From positions 62,001-126,000 of the forward strand of contig NW_026870439.1 in the NCBI RefSeq assembly GCF_963576545.1: a DNA stretch of 64,000 nt. The letters are read 5' to 3'. The DNA is from Limanda limanda (lineage: Eukaryota; Chordata; Actinopteri; Pleuronectiformes; Pleuronectidae). Below, in pieces: positions 1-11,317 of this stretch (position 1 is the stretch's first letter; every line of letters starts with the position of its first letter). The notes below the pieces were generated by a model. It was not told the DNA's origin and ran no database searches. It saw only the letters and a list, made by a program, of their open reading frames with translations. The position numbers and the translations under genes were made by a program.

Positions 1-88
1 GGAAACGGGGAGATAAGCCGTTTTTGGAAGCAATGGTTAACATTTTGACTTTTTCATCACATATCAGCTCCAGTGTCAGAAAAGCGCT
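1..88 (+). repeat. Representative type A monomer (b-class, 88 bp)
   Basis: First complete A monomer. It starts ggaaacgggg, has a T tract at 20-25, the palindrome GTTAAC at 37-42, a second T tract followed by catcaca near 49-62, then atatcagctcc, and ends at the AGCGCT palindrome at the A-to-B boundary. It belongs to the 'caatgg / gttaac / atatcagctcc' subfamily. The other A subfamily has 'cattgattaag / catgtcagccc'. Compared by eye with the next B monomer it differs by about 17 substitutions and one T. Confidence 0.95.
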
Positions 89-98
89 GGAAACAGGG
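82..98 (+). other. CENP-B-box-like site at an A-to-B boundary (representative)
   Basis: AAGCGCTGGAAACAGGG also matches the CENP-B box at 11 of 17 positions and 6 of 9 essential ones, but differently: it keeps the CG of the 5' half and loses the G of CGGG. The two boundary types therefore preserve complementary parts of the motif. The site recurs at nearly every A-to-B boundary except in a-class dimers, where the sequence is ggaaacatgg. Confidence 0.35.
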
Positions 99-177
99 AG
101 ATATGCCTTTTTTTGGAAGAAATGGTTAAATTCTTGAATTTTTCATCACACATCATCCCAAATGTCACTAAACAGCT
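89..177 (+). repeat. Representative type B monomer (b-class, 89 bp)
   Basis: First complete B monomer. It starts ggaaacaggg, has gatatgcc and a 7-T tract (hence 89 bp), then gttaaattcttgaattttt, catcacacatcatccc and gtcactaaacagct. The ATG in 'aaatgtcact' recurs in nearly every B monomer and gives the spurious short reading frames of this window. B monomers are more uniform than A monomers: apart from a few diagnostic substitutions the whole class reads alike. Confidence 0.95.
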
Positions 178-187
178 GGAAACGGGG
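171..187 (+). other. CENP-B-box-like site at a B-to-A boundary (representative)
   Basis: The 17 bases AACAGCTGGAAACGGGG match the mammalian CENP-B box consensus (YTTCGTTGGAARCGGGA) at 11 of 17 positions and at 6 of the 9 positions regarded as essential (NTTCGNNNNANNCGGGN). The 3' half, including CGGG, is intact; the TTC of the 5' half is missing. It recurs about every 177 bp. Binding by CENP-B or a relative is inference, and with these mismatches canonical binding is doubtful. Confidence 0.4.
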
Positions 188-3100
188 AGATAAGCGTTTT
201 CTGGAAGCATTGATTAAGATTTCTGACTTTTCATCACATGTCAGCCCAAGTGTCAGAAAAGCGCTGGAAACATGGAGATAAGCCTTTTTTGGAAGAAATG
301 GTCAAATTCTTGAATTTTTCATCACACATCATCCCAAATGTCACTAAACAGCTGGAAACGGGGAGATAAGCCGTTTTTGGAAGCAATGGTTAACATTTTG
401 ACTTTTTCATCACATATCAGCTCCAGTGTCAGAAAAGCGCTGGAAACAGGGAGATATGCCTTTTTTTGGAAGAAATGGTTAAATTCTTGAATTTTTCATC
501 ACACATCATCCCAAATGTCACTAAACAGCTGGAAACCGGGAGATAAGCCTTTTTTGGAAGCATTGATTAAGATTTCTGATTTTTTCATCACATGTCAGCC
601 CAAGTGTCAGAAAAGCGCTGGAAACAGGGAGATAAGCCTTTTTTGGAAGAAATGGTCAAATTCTTGAATTTTTCATCACACATCATCCCAAATGTCACTA
701 AACAGCTGGAAACGGGGAGATAAGCCGTTTTTGGAAGCAATGGTTAACATTTTGACTTTTTCATCACATATCAGCTCCAGTGTCAGAAAAGCGCTGGAAA
801 CAGGGAGATATGCCTTTTTTTGGAAGAAATGGTTAAATTCTTGAATTTTTCATCACACATCATCCCAAATGTCACTAAACAGCTGGAAACCGGGAGATAA
901 GCCTTTTTTGGAAGCATTGATTAAGATTTCTGATTTTTTCATCACATGTCAGCCCAAGTGTCAGAAAAGCGCTGGAAACAGGGAGATAAGCCTTTTTTGG
1001 AAGAAATGGTCAAATTCTTGAATTTTTCATCACACATCATCCCAAATGTCACTAAACAGCTGGAAACGGGGAGATAAGTTTTTTTTGGAAGCAATGGTTA
1101 ACATTTTGACTTTTTCATCACATATCAGCTCCAGTGTCAGAAAAGCGCTGGAAACAGGGAGATATGCCTTTTTTTGGAAGAAATGGTTAAATTCTTGAAT
1201 TTTTCATCACACAACATCCCAAATGTCACTAAACAGCTGGAAACGGGGAGATAAGCCTTTTTTGGAAGCATTGATTAAGATTTCTGACTTTTTCATCACA
1301 TGTCAGCCCAAGTGTCAGAAAAGCGCTGGAAACAGGGAGATAAGCCTTTTTTGGAAGAAATGGTTAAATTCTTGAATTTTTCATCACACATCATCCCCAA
1401 TGTCACTAAACAGCTGGAAACGGGGAGATAAGCCGTTTTTGGAAGCAATGGTTAACATTTTGACTTTTTCATCACATATCAGCTCCAGTGTCAGAAAAGC
1501 GCTGGAAACAGGGAGATAAGCCTTTTTTGGAAGAAATGGTCAAATTCTTGAATTTTTCATCACACATCATCCCAAATGTCACTAAACAGCTGGAAACGGG
1601 GAGATAAGCCGTTTTTGGAAGCAATGGTTAAGATTTCTGACTTTTTCATCACATGTCAGCCCAAGTGTCAGAAAAGCGCTGGAAACAGGGAGATAAGCCT
1701 TTTTTGGAAGAAATGGTTAAATTCTTGAATTTTTCATCACACATCATCCCAAATGTCACTAAACAGCTGGAAACGGGGAGATGAGCCTTTTTTGGAAGCA
1801 TTGATTAAGATTTCTGACTTTTCATCACATGTCAGCCCAAGTGTCAGAAAAGCGCTGGAAACAGGGAGATAAGCCTTTTTTGGAAGAAATGGTCAAATTC
1901 TTGAATTTTTCATCACACATCATCCCAAATGTCACTACACAGCTGGAAACGCGGAGATAAGCCGTTTTTGGAAGCAATGGTTAAGATTTCTGACTTTTTC
2001 ATCACATGTCAGCCCAAGTGTCAGAAAAGCGCTGGAAACAGGGAGATAAGCCTATTTTGGAAGAAATTGTCAAATTCTTGAATTTTTCATCACACATCAT
2101 CCCAAATGTCACTAAACAGCTGGAAACGGGGAGATAAGTTTTTTTTGGAAGCAATGGTTAACATTTTGACTTTTTCATCACATATCAGCTCCAGTGTCAG
2201 AAAAGCGCTGGAAACAGGGAGATATGCCTTTTTTTGGAAGAAATGGTTAAATTCTTGAATTTTTCATCACACATCATCCCAAATGTCACTAAACAGCTGG
2301 AAACGGGGAGATGAGCCTTTTTTGGAAGCATTGATTAAGATTTCTGACTTTTCATCACATGTCAGCCCAAGTGTCAGAAAAGCGCTGGAAACAGGGAGAT
2401 AAGCCTTTTTTGGAAGAAATGGTCAAATTCTTGAATTTTTCATCACACATCATCCCAAATGTCACTACACAGCTGGAAACGGGGAGATAAGCCGTTTTTG
2501 GAAGCAATGGTTAAGATTTTGACTTTTTCATCACATATCAGCTCCAGTGTCAGAAAAGCGCTGGAAACAGGGAGATATGCCTTTTTTTGGAAGAAATGGT
2601 TAAATTCTTGAATTTTTCATCACACATCATCCCAAATGTCACTAAACAGCTGGAAAAGGGGAGATAAGCCTTTTTTGGAAGCATTGATTAAGATTTCTGA
2701 CTTTTTCATCACATGTCAGCCCAAGTGTCAGAAAAGCGCTGGAAACAGGGAGATAAGCCTTTTTTGGAAGAAATGGTCAAATTCTTGAATTTTTCATCAC
2801 ACATCATCCCAAATGTCACTAAACAGCTGGAAACGGGGAGATAAGCCGTTTTTGGAAGCAATGGTTAACTTTTTGACTTTTTCATCACATATCAGCTCCA
2901 GTGTCAGAAAAGCGCTGGAAACAGGGAGATATGCCTTTTTTTGGAAGAAATGGTTAAATTCTTGAATTTTTCATCACACATCATCCCAAATGTCACTAAA
3001 CAGCTGGAAACGGGGAGATAAGCCTTTTTTGGAAGCATTGATTAAGATTTCTGACTTTTTCATCACATGTCAGCCCAAGTGTCAGAAAAGCGCTGGAAAC

Positions 3101-3535
3101 AGGGAGATAAGCCTTTTTTGGAAGAAATGGTTAAATTCTTGAATTTTTCATCACACATCATCCCAAATGTCACTAAACAGCTGGAAACGGGGAGATAAGC
3201 CGTTTTTGGAAGCAATGGTTAAGATTTCTGACTTTTTCATCACATGTCAGCCCAAGTGTCAGAAAAGCGCTGGAAACAGGGAGATAAGCCTTTTTTGGAA
3301 GAAATGGTCAAATTCTTGAATTTTTCATCACACATCATCCCCAATGTCACTAAACAGCTGGAAACGGGGAGATAAGCCGTTTTTGGAAGCAATGGTTAAA
3401 ATTTTACTTTTTCATCACATATCAGCTCCAGTGTCAGAAAAGCGCTGGAAACAGGGAGATATGCCTTTTTTTGGAAGAACTGGTTAAATTCTTGAATTTT
3501 TCATCACACATCATCCCAAATGTCACTAAACAGCT
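178..3535 (+). repeat. HOR block, 19 dimers (3,358 bp)
   Basis: Dimer order read from diagnostic variants: a b c b c d e b* h i j k i q l b o p b. b* (A at 1416, B at 1504) is a b-type A joined to a B without gatatgcc. q (A at 2475) mixes gttaagattttgac with an atatcagctcc tail. The 'b c' pair is duplicated in tandem at 354-1061. One i-class dimer appears out of place after k. Confidence 0.85.
354..1061 (+). repeat. 354 bp tandem duplication (b c)(b c)
   Basis: Copies 354-707 and 708-1061 each hold one b dimer and one c dimer (A with ggaaaccggg at 531 and 885). Read side by side I found no difference between them, so the duplication looks recent or recently homogenised. Confidence 0.85.
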
Positions 3536-6500
3536 GGAAACGGGGAGATAAGCGTTTTCTGGAAGCATTGACTAAGATTTCTGACTTTTCATCACATGTC
3601 AGCCCAAGTGTCAGAAAAGCGCTGGAAACATGGAGATAAGCCTTTTTTGGAAGAAATGGTCAAATTCTTGAATTTTTCATCACACATCATCCCAAATGTC
3701 ACTAAACAGCTGGAAACGGGGAGATAAGCCGTTTTTGGAAGCAATGGTTAACATTTTGACTTTTTCATCACATATCAGCTCCAGTGTCAGAAAAGCGCTG
3801 GAAACAGGGAGATATGCCTTTTTTTGGAAGAAATGGTTAAATTCTTGAATTTTTCATCACACATCATCCCAAATGTCACTAAACAGCTGGAAAACGGGAG
3901 ATAAGCCTTTTTTGGAAGCATTGATTAAGATTTCTGATTTTTTCATCACATGTCAGCCCAAGTGTCAGAAAAGCGCTGGAAACAGGGAGATAAGCCTTTT
4001 TTGGAAGAAATGGTCAAATTCTTGAATTTTTCATCACACATCATCCCAAATGTCACTAAACAGCTGGAAACGGGGAGATAAGTTTTTTTTGGAAGCAATG
4101 GTTAACATTTTGACTTTTTCATCACATATCAGCTCCAGTGTCAGAAAAGCGCTGGAAACAGGGAGATATGCCTTTTTTTGGAAGAAATGGTTAAATTCTT
4201 GAATTTTTCATCACACAACATCCCAAATGTCACTAAACAGCTGGAAACGGGGAGATAAGCCTTTTTTGGAAGCATTGATTAAGATTTCTGACTTTTTCAT
4301 CACATGTCAGCCCAAGTGTCAGAAAAGCGCTGGAAACAGGGAGATAAGCCTTTTTTGGAAGAAATGGTTAAATTCTTGAATTTTTCATCACACATCATCC
4401 CCAATGTCACTAAACAGCTGGAAACGGGGAGATAAGCCGTTTTTGGAAGCAATGGTTAACATTTTGACTTTTTCATCACATATCAGCTCCAGTGTCAGAA
4501 AAGCGCTGGAAACAGGGAGATATGCCTTTTTTTGGAAGAAATGGTTAAATTCTTGAATTTTTCATCACACATCATCCCAAATGTCACTAAACAGCTGGAA
4601 ACGGAGAGATAAGCCTTTTTGGAAGCATTTATTAAGATTTCTGACTTTTTCATCACATGTCAGCCCAAGTGTCAGAAAAGCGCTGGAAACAGGGAGATAA
4701 GCCTTTTTTGGAAGAAATGGTCTAATTCTTGAATTTTTCATCACACATAATCCCAAATGTCACTAAACAGCTGGAAACGGGGAGATAAGCCGTTTTTGGA
4801 AGCAATGGTTAAGATTTCTGACTTTTTCATCACATGTCAGCCCAAGTGTCAGAAAAGCGCTGGAAACAGGGAGATAAGCCTTTTTTGGAAGAAATGGTTA
4901 AATTCTTGAATTTTTCATCACACATCATCCCAAATGTCACTAAACAGCTGGAAACGGGGAGATGAGCCTTTTTTGGAAGCATTGATTAAGATTTCTGACT
5001 TTTCATCACATGTCAGCCCAAGTGTCAGAAAAGCGCTGGAAACAGGGAGATAAGCCTTTTTTGGAAGAAATGGTCAAATTCTTGAATTTTTCATCACACA
5101 TCATCCCAAATGTCACTACACAGCTGGAAACGGGGAGATAAGTTTTTTTTGGAAGCAATGGTTAAAATTTTGACTTTTTCATCACATTTCAGCTCCAGTG
5201 TCAGAAAAGCGCTGGAAACAGGGAGATATGCCTTTTTTTGGAAGAAATGGTTAAATTCTTGAATTTTTCATCACACATCATCCCAAATGTCACTAAACAG
5301 CTGGAAAAGGGGAGATAAGCCTTTTTTGGAAGCATTGATTAAGATTTCTGACTTTTTCATCACATGTCAGCCCAAGTGTCAGAAAAGCGCTGGAAACAGG
5401 GAGATATGCCTTTTTTTGGAAGAAATGGTTAAATTCTTGAATTTTTCATCACACATCATCCCAAATGTCACTAAACAGCTGGAAACGGGGAGATAAGCCT
5501 TTTTTGGAAGCATTGATTAAGATTTCTGACTTTTTCATCACATGTCAGCCCAAGTGTCAGAAAAGCGCTGGAAACAGGGAGATAAGCCTTTTTTGGAAGA
5601 AATGGTCAAATTCTTGAGTTTTTCATCACACATCATCCCAAATGTCACTAAAGAGCTGGAAACGGGGAGATAAGCCTTTTTTGGAAGCATTGATTAAGAT
5701 TTCTGACTTTTTCATCACATGTCAGCCCAAATGTCAGAAAAGCGCTGGAAACAGGGAGATAAGCCTTTTTTGGAAGAAATGGTTAAATTCTTGAATTTTT
5801 CATCACACATCATCCCAAATGTCACTAAACAGCTGGAAACGGGGAGATAAGCCGTTTTTGGAAGCAATGGTTAACATTTTGACTTTTTCATCACATATCA
5901 GCTCCAGTGTCAGAAAAGCGCTGGAAACAGGGAGATATGCCTTTTTTTGGAAGAAATGGTTAAATTCTTGAATTTTTCATCACACATCATCCCAAATGTC
6001 ACTAAACAGCTGGAAACGGGGAGATAAGCCGTTTTTGGAAGCAATGGTTAACATTTTGACTTTTTCATCACATATCAGCTCCAGTGTCAGAAAAGCGCTG
6101 GAAACAGGGAGATATGCCTTTTTTTGGAAGAAATGGTTAAATTCTTGAATTTTTCATCACACATCATCCCAAATGTCACTAAACAGCTGGAAACCGGGAG
6201 ATAAGCCTTTTTTGGAAGCATTGATTAAGATTTCTGATTTTTTCATCACATGTCAGCCCAAGTGTCAGAAAAGCGCTGGAAACAGGGAGATAAGCCTTTT
6301 TTGGAAGAAATGGTCAAATTCTTGAATTTTTCATCACACATCATCCCAAATGTCACTAAACAGCTGGAAACGGGGAGATAAGTTTTTTTTGGAAGCAATG
6401 GTTAACATTTTGACTTTTTCATCACATATCAGCTCCAGTGTCAGAAAAGCGCTGGAAACAGGGAGATATGCCTTTTTTTGGAAGAAATGGTTAAATTCTT

Positions 6501-8310
6501 GAATTTTTCATCACACAACATCCCAAATGTCACTAAACAGCTGGAAACGGGGAGATAAGCCTTTTTTGGAAGCATTGATTAAGATTTCTGACTTTTTCAT
6601 CACATGTCAGCCCAAGTGTCAGAAAAGCGCTGGAAACAGGGAGATAAGCCTTTTTTGGAAGAAATGGTTAAATTCTTGAATTTTTCATCACACATCATCC
6701 CCAATGTCACTAAACAGCTGGAAACGGGGAGATAAGCCGTTTTTGGAAGCAATGGTTAACATTTTGACTTTTTCATCACATATCAGCTCCAGTGTCAGAA
6801 AAGCGCTGGAAACAGGGAGATATGCCTTTTTTTGGAAGAAATGGTTAAATTCTTGAATTTTTCATCACACATCATCCCAAATGTCCCTAAACAGCTGGAA
6901 ACGGAGAGATAAGCCTTTTTGGAAGCATTTATTAAGATTTCTGACTTTTTCATCACATGTCAGCCCAAGTGTCAGAAAAGCGCTGGAAACAGGGAGATAA
7001 GCCTTTTTTGGAAGAAATGGTCAAATTCTTGAATTTTTCATCACACATCATCCCAAATGTCACTAAACAGCTGGAAACGGGGAGATAAGCCGTTTTTGGA
7101 AGCAATGGTTAAGATTTCTGACTTTTTCATCACATGTCAGCCCAAGTGTCAGAAAAGCGCTGGAAACAGGGAGATAAGCCTTTTTTGGAAGAAATGGTTA
7201 AATTCTTGAATTTTTCATCACACATCATCCCAAATGTCACTAAACAGCTGGAAACGGGGAGATGAGCCTTTTTTGGAAGCATTGATTAAGATTTCTGACT
7301 TTTCATCACATGTCAGCCCAAGTGTCAGAACAGCGCTGGAAACATGGAGATAAGCCTTTTTTGGAAGAAATGGTCAAATTCTTGAATTTTTCATCACACA
7401 TCATCCCAAATGTCACTAAACAGCTGGAAACGGGGAGATAAGTTTTTTTTGGAAGCAATGGTTAACATTTTGACTTTTTCATCACATATCAGCTCCAGTG
7501 TCAGAAAAGCGCTGGAAACAGGGAGATATGCCTTTTTTTGGAAGAAATGGTTAAATTCTTGAATTTTTCATCACACATCATCCCAAATGTCACTAAACAG
7601 CTGGAAAAGGGGAGATAAGCCTTTTTTGGAAGCATTGATTAAGATTTCTGACTTTTTCATCACATGTCAGCCCAAGTGTCAGAAAAGCGCTGGAAACAGG
7701 GAGATAAGCCTTTTTTGGAAGAAATGGTCAAATTCTTGAATTTTTCATCACACATCATCCCAAATGTCACTAAACAGCTGGAAACGGGGAGATAAGCCGT
7801 TTTTGGAAGCAATGGTTAACATTTTGACTTTTTCATCACATATCAGCTCCAGTGTCAGAAAAGCGCTGGAAACAGGGAGATATGCCTTTTTTTGGAAGAA
7901 ATGGTTAAATTCTTGAATTTTTCATCACACATCATCCCAAATGTCACTAAACAGCTGGAAACGGGGAGATAAGCCGTTTTTGGAAGCAATGGTTAAGATT
8001 TCTGACTTTTTCATCACATGTCAGCCCAAGTGTCAGAAAAGCGCTGGAAACAGGGAGATAAGCCTTTTTTGGAAGAAATGGTCAAATTCTTGAATTTTTC
8101 ATCACACATCATCCCCAATGTCACTAAACAGCTGGAAACGGGGAGATAAGCCGTTTTTGGAAGCAATGGTTAACATTTTGACTTTTTCATCACATATCAG
8201 CTCCAGTGTCAGAAAAGCGCTGGAAACAGGGAGATATGCCTTTTTTTGGAAGAAATGGTTAAATTCTTGAATTTTTCATCACACATCATCCCAAATGTCA
8301 CTAAACAGCT
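3536..8310 (+). repeat. HOR block, 27 dimers (4,775 bp)
   Basis: Order: a b c d e b g h i k l* n o b | b c d e b g h i* k l b p b. The longest stretch between two a-class A monomers. It is effectively two units fused, the second lacking its 'a' A monomer at the 'b b' junction near 6,001. l* (5303) has an l-type A with a b-type B (gatatgcc at 5392). i* carries the a-type B (ggaaacatgg at 7338) after a gatgagcc A. The c at about 3890 has ggaaaacggg instead of ggaaaccggg. Confidence 0.82.
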
Positions 8311-11300
8311 GGAAACGGGGAGATAAGCGTTTTCTGGAAGCATTGATTAAGATTTCTAACTTTTCATCACATGTCAGCCCAAGTGTCAGAAAAGCGCTGG
8401 AAACATGGAGATAAGCCTTTTTTGGAAGAAATGGTCAAATTCTTGAATTTTTCATCACACATCATCCCAAATGTCACTAAACAGCTGGAAACGGGGAGAT
8501 AAGCCGTTTTTGGAAGCAATGGTTAACATTTTGACTTTTTCATCACATATCAGCTCCAGTGTCAGAAAAGCGCTGGAAACAGGGAGATATGCGTTTTTTT
8601 GGAAGAAATGGTTAAATTCTTGAATTTTTCATCACACATCATCCCAAATGTCACTAAACAGCTGGAAACCGGGAGATAAGCCTTTTTTGGAAGCATTGAT
8701 TAAGATTTCTGATTTTTTCATCACATGTCAGCCCAAGTGTCAGAAAAGCGCTGGAAACAGGGAGATAAGCCTTTTTTGGAAGAAATGGTCAAATTCTTGA
8801 ATTTTTCATCACACATCATCCCAAATGTCACTACACAGCTGGAAACGGGGAGATAAGCCGTTTTTGGAAGCAATGGTTAAGATTTCTGACTTTTTCATCA
8901 CATGTCAGCCCAAGTGTCAGAAAAGCGCTGGAAACAGGGAGATAAGCCTATTTTGGAAGAAATGGTCAAATTCTTGAATTTTTCATCACACATCATCCCA
9001 AATGTCACTAAACAGCTGGAAACGGGGAGATAAGTTTTTTTTGGAAGCAATGGTTAACATTTTGACTTTTTCATCACATATCAGCTCCAGTGTCAGAAAA
9101 GCGCTGGAAACAGGGAGATATGCCTTTTTTTGGAAGAAATGGTTAAATTCTTGAATTTTTCATCACACATCATCCCAAATGTCACTAAACAGCTGGAAAC
9201 GGGGAGATAAGCGTTTTTTGGAAGCAATGGTTAAGATTTCTGACTTTTTCATCACATGTCAGCCCAAGTGTCAGAAAAGCGCTGGAAACAGGGAGATAAG
9301 CCTTTTTTGGAAGAAATGGTCAAATTCTTGAATTTTTCATCACACATCATCCCAAATGTCACTAAACAGCTGGAAACGGGGAGATAAGCCGTTTTTGGAA
9401 GCAATGGTTAACATTTTGACTTTTTCATCACATTTCAGCTCCAGTGTCAGAAAAGCGCTGGAAACAGGGAGATATGCCTTTTTTTGGAAGAAATGGTTAA
9501 ATTCTTGAATTTTTCATCACACATCATCCCAAATGTCACTAAACAGCTGGAAACGGGGAGATAAGCCTTTTTTGGAAGCATTGATTAAGATTTCTGACTT
9601 TTTCATCACATGTCAGCCCAAGTGTCAGAAAAGCGCTGGAAACAGGGAGATAAGCCTTTTTTGGAAGAAATGGTCAAATTCTTGAATTTTTCATCACACA
9701 TCATCCCAAATGTCACTAAACAGCTGGAAACGGGGAGATAAGCCTTTTTTGGAAGCATTGATTAAGATTTCTGACTTTTTCATCACATGTCAGCCCAAGT
9801 GTCAGAAAAGCGCTGGAAACAGGGAGATAAGCCTTTTTTGGAAGAAATGGTCAAATTCTTGAATTTTTCATCACACATCATCCCAAATGTCACTAAACAG
9901 CTGGAAACGGGGAGATGAGCCTTTTTTGGAAGCGTTGATTAAGATTTCTGACTTTTCATCACATGTCAGCCCAAGTGTCAGAAAAGCGCTGGAAACAGGG
10001 AGATAAGCCTTTTTTGGAAGAAATGGTCAAATTCTTGAATTTTTCATCACACATCATCCCAAATGTCACTACACAGCTGGAAACGGGGAGATAAGCCGTT
10101 TTTGGAAGCAATGGTTAAGATTTCTGACTTTTTCATCACATGTCAGCCCAAGTGTCAGAAAAGCGCTGGAAACAGGGAGATAAGCCTATTTTGGAAGAAA
10201 TGGTCAAATTCTTGAATTTTTCATCACACATCATCCCAAATGTCACTAAACAGCTGGAAACGGGGAGATAAGTTTTTTTTGGAAGCAATGGTTAACATTT
10301 TGACTTTTTCATCACATATCAGCTCCAGTGTCAGAAAAGCGCTGGAAACAGGGAGATATGCCTTTTTTTGGAAGAAATGGTTAAATTCTTGAATTTTTCA
10401 TCACACATCATCCCAAATGTCACTAAACAGCTGGAAAAGGGGAGATAAGCCTTTTTTGGAAGCATTGATTAAGATTTCTGACTTTTTCATCACATGTCAG
10501 CCCAAGTGTCAGAAAAGCGCTGGAAACAGGGAGATAAGCCTTTTTTGGAAGAAATGGTCAAATTCTTGAATTTTTCATCACACATCATCCCAAATGTCAC
10601 TAAACAGCTGGAAACGGGGAGATAAGCCGTTTTTGGAAGCAATGGTTAACATTTTGACTTTTTCATCACATATCAGCTCCAGTGTCAGAAAAGCGCTGGA
10701 AACAGGGAGATATGCCTTTTTTTGGAAGAAATGGTTAAATTCTTGAATTTTTCATCACACATCATCCCAAATGTCACTAAACAGCTGGAAACGGGGAGAT
10801 AAGCCTTTTTTGGAAGCATTGATTAAGATTTCTGACTTTTTCATCACATGTCAGCCCAAGTGTCAGAAAAGCGCTGGAAACAGGGAGATAAGCCTTTTTT
10901 GGAAGAAATGGTTAAATTCTTGAATTTTTCATCACACATCATCCCAAATGTCACTAAACAGCTGGAAACGGGGAGATAAGCCGTTTTTGGAAGCAATGGT
11001 TAAGATTTCTGACTTTTTCATCACATGTCAGCCCAAGTGTCAGAAAAGCGCTGGAAACAGGGAGATAAGCCTTTTTTGGAAGAAATGGTCAAATTCTTGA
11101 ATTTTTCATCACACATCATCCCCAATGTCACTAAACAGCTGGAAACGGGGAGATAAGCCGTTTTTGGAAGCAATGGTTAACATTTTGACTTTTTCATCAC
11201 ATATCAGCTCCAGTGTCAGAAAAGCGCTGGAAACAGGGAGATATGCCTTTTTTTGGAAGAAATGGTTAAATTCTTGAATTTTTCATCACACATCATCCCA

Positions 11301-11317
11301 AATGTCACTAAACAGCT
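8311..11317 (+). repeat. HOR block, 17 dimers (3,007 bp)
   Basis: Order: a b c j k r b n n i j k l b o p b, where r is an A with gcgttttttgg plus caatggttaag (near 9,215). The d e b g h i part of the canonical order is missing and other dimers replace it. The 'c' dimer here ends with ctacacag, a marker normally on i, which indicates a join between c and i types near 8,830. Confidence 0.82.

Noticed and set aside
1..177. Rho-independent terminators or promoters from the T tracts and TTGAAT/TATAAT-like words
   Set aside because: T tracts lack a preceding stable GC-rich hairpin, and the promoter-like words recur hundreds of times as part of the monomer with no gene downstream.
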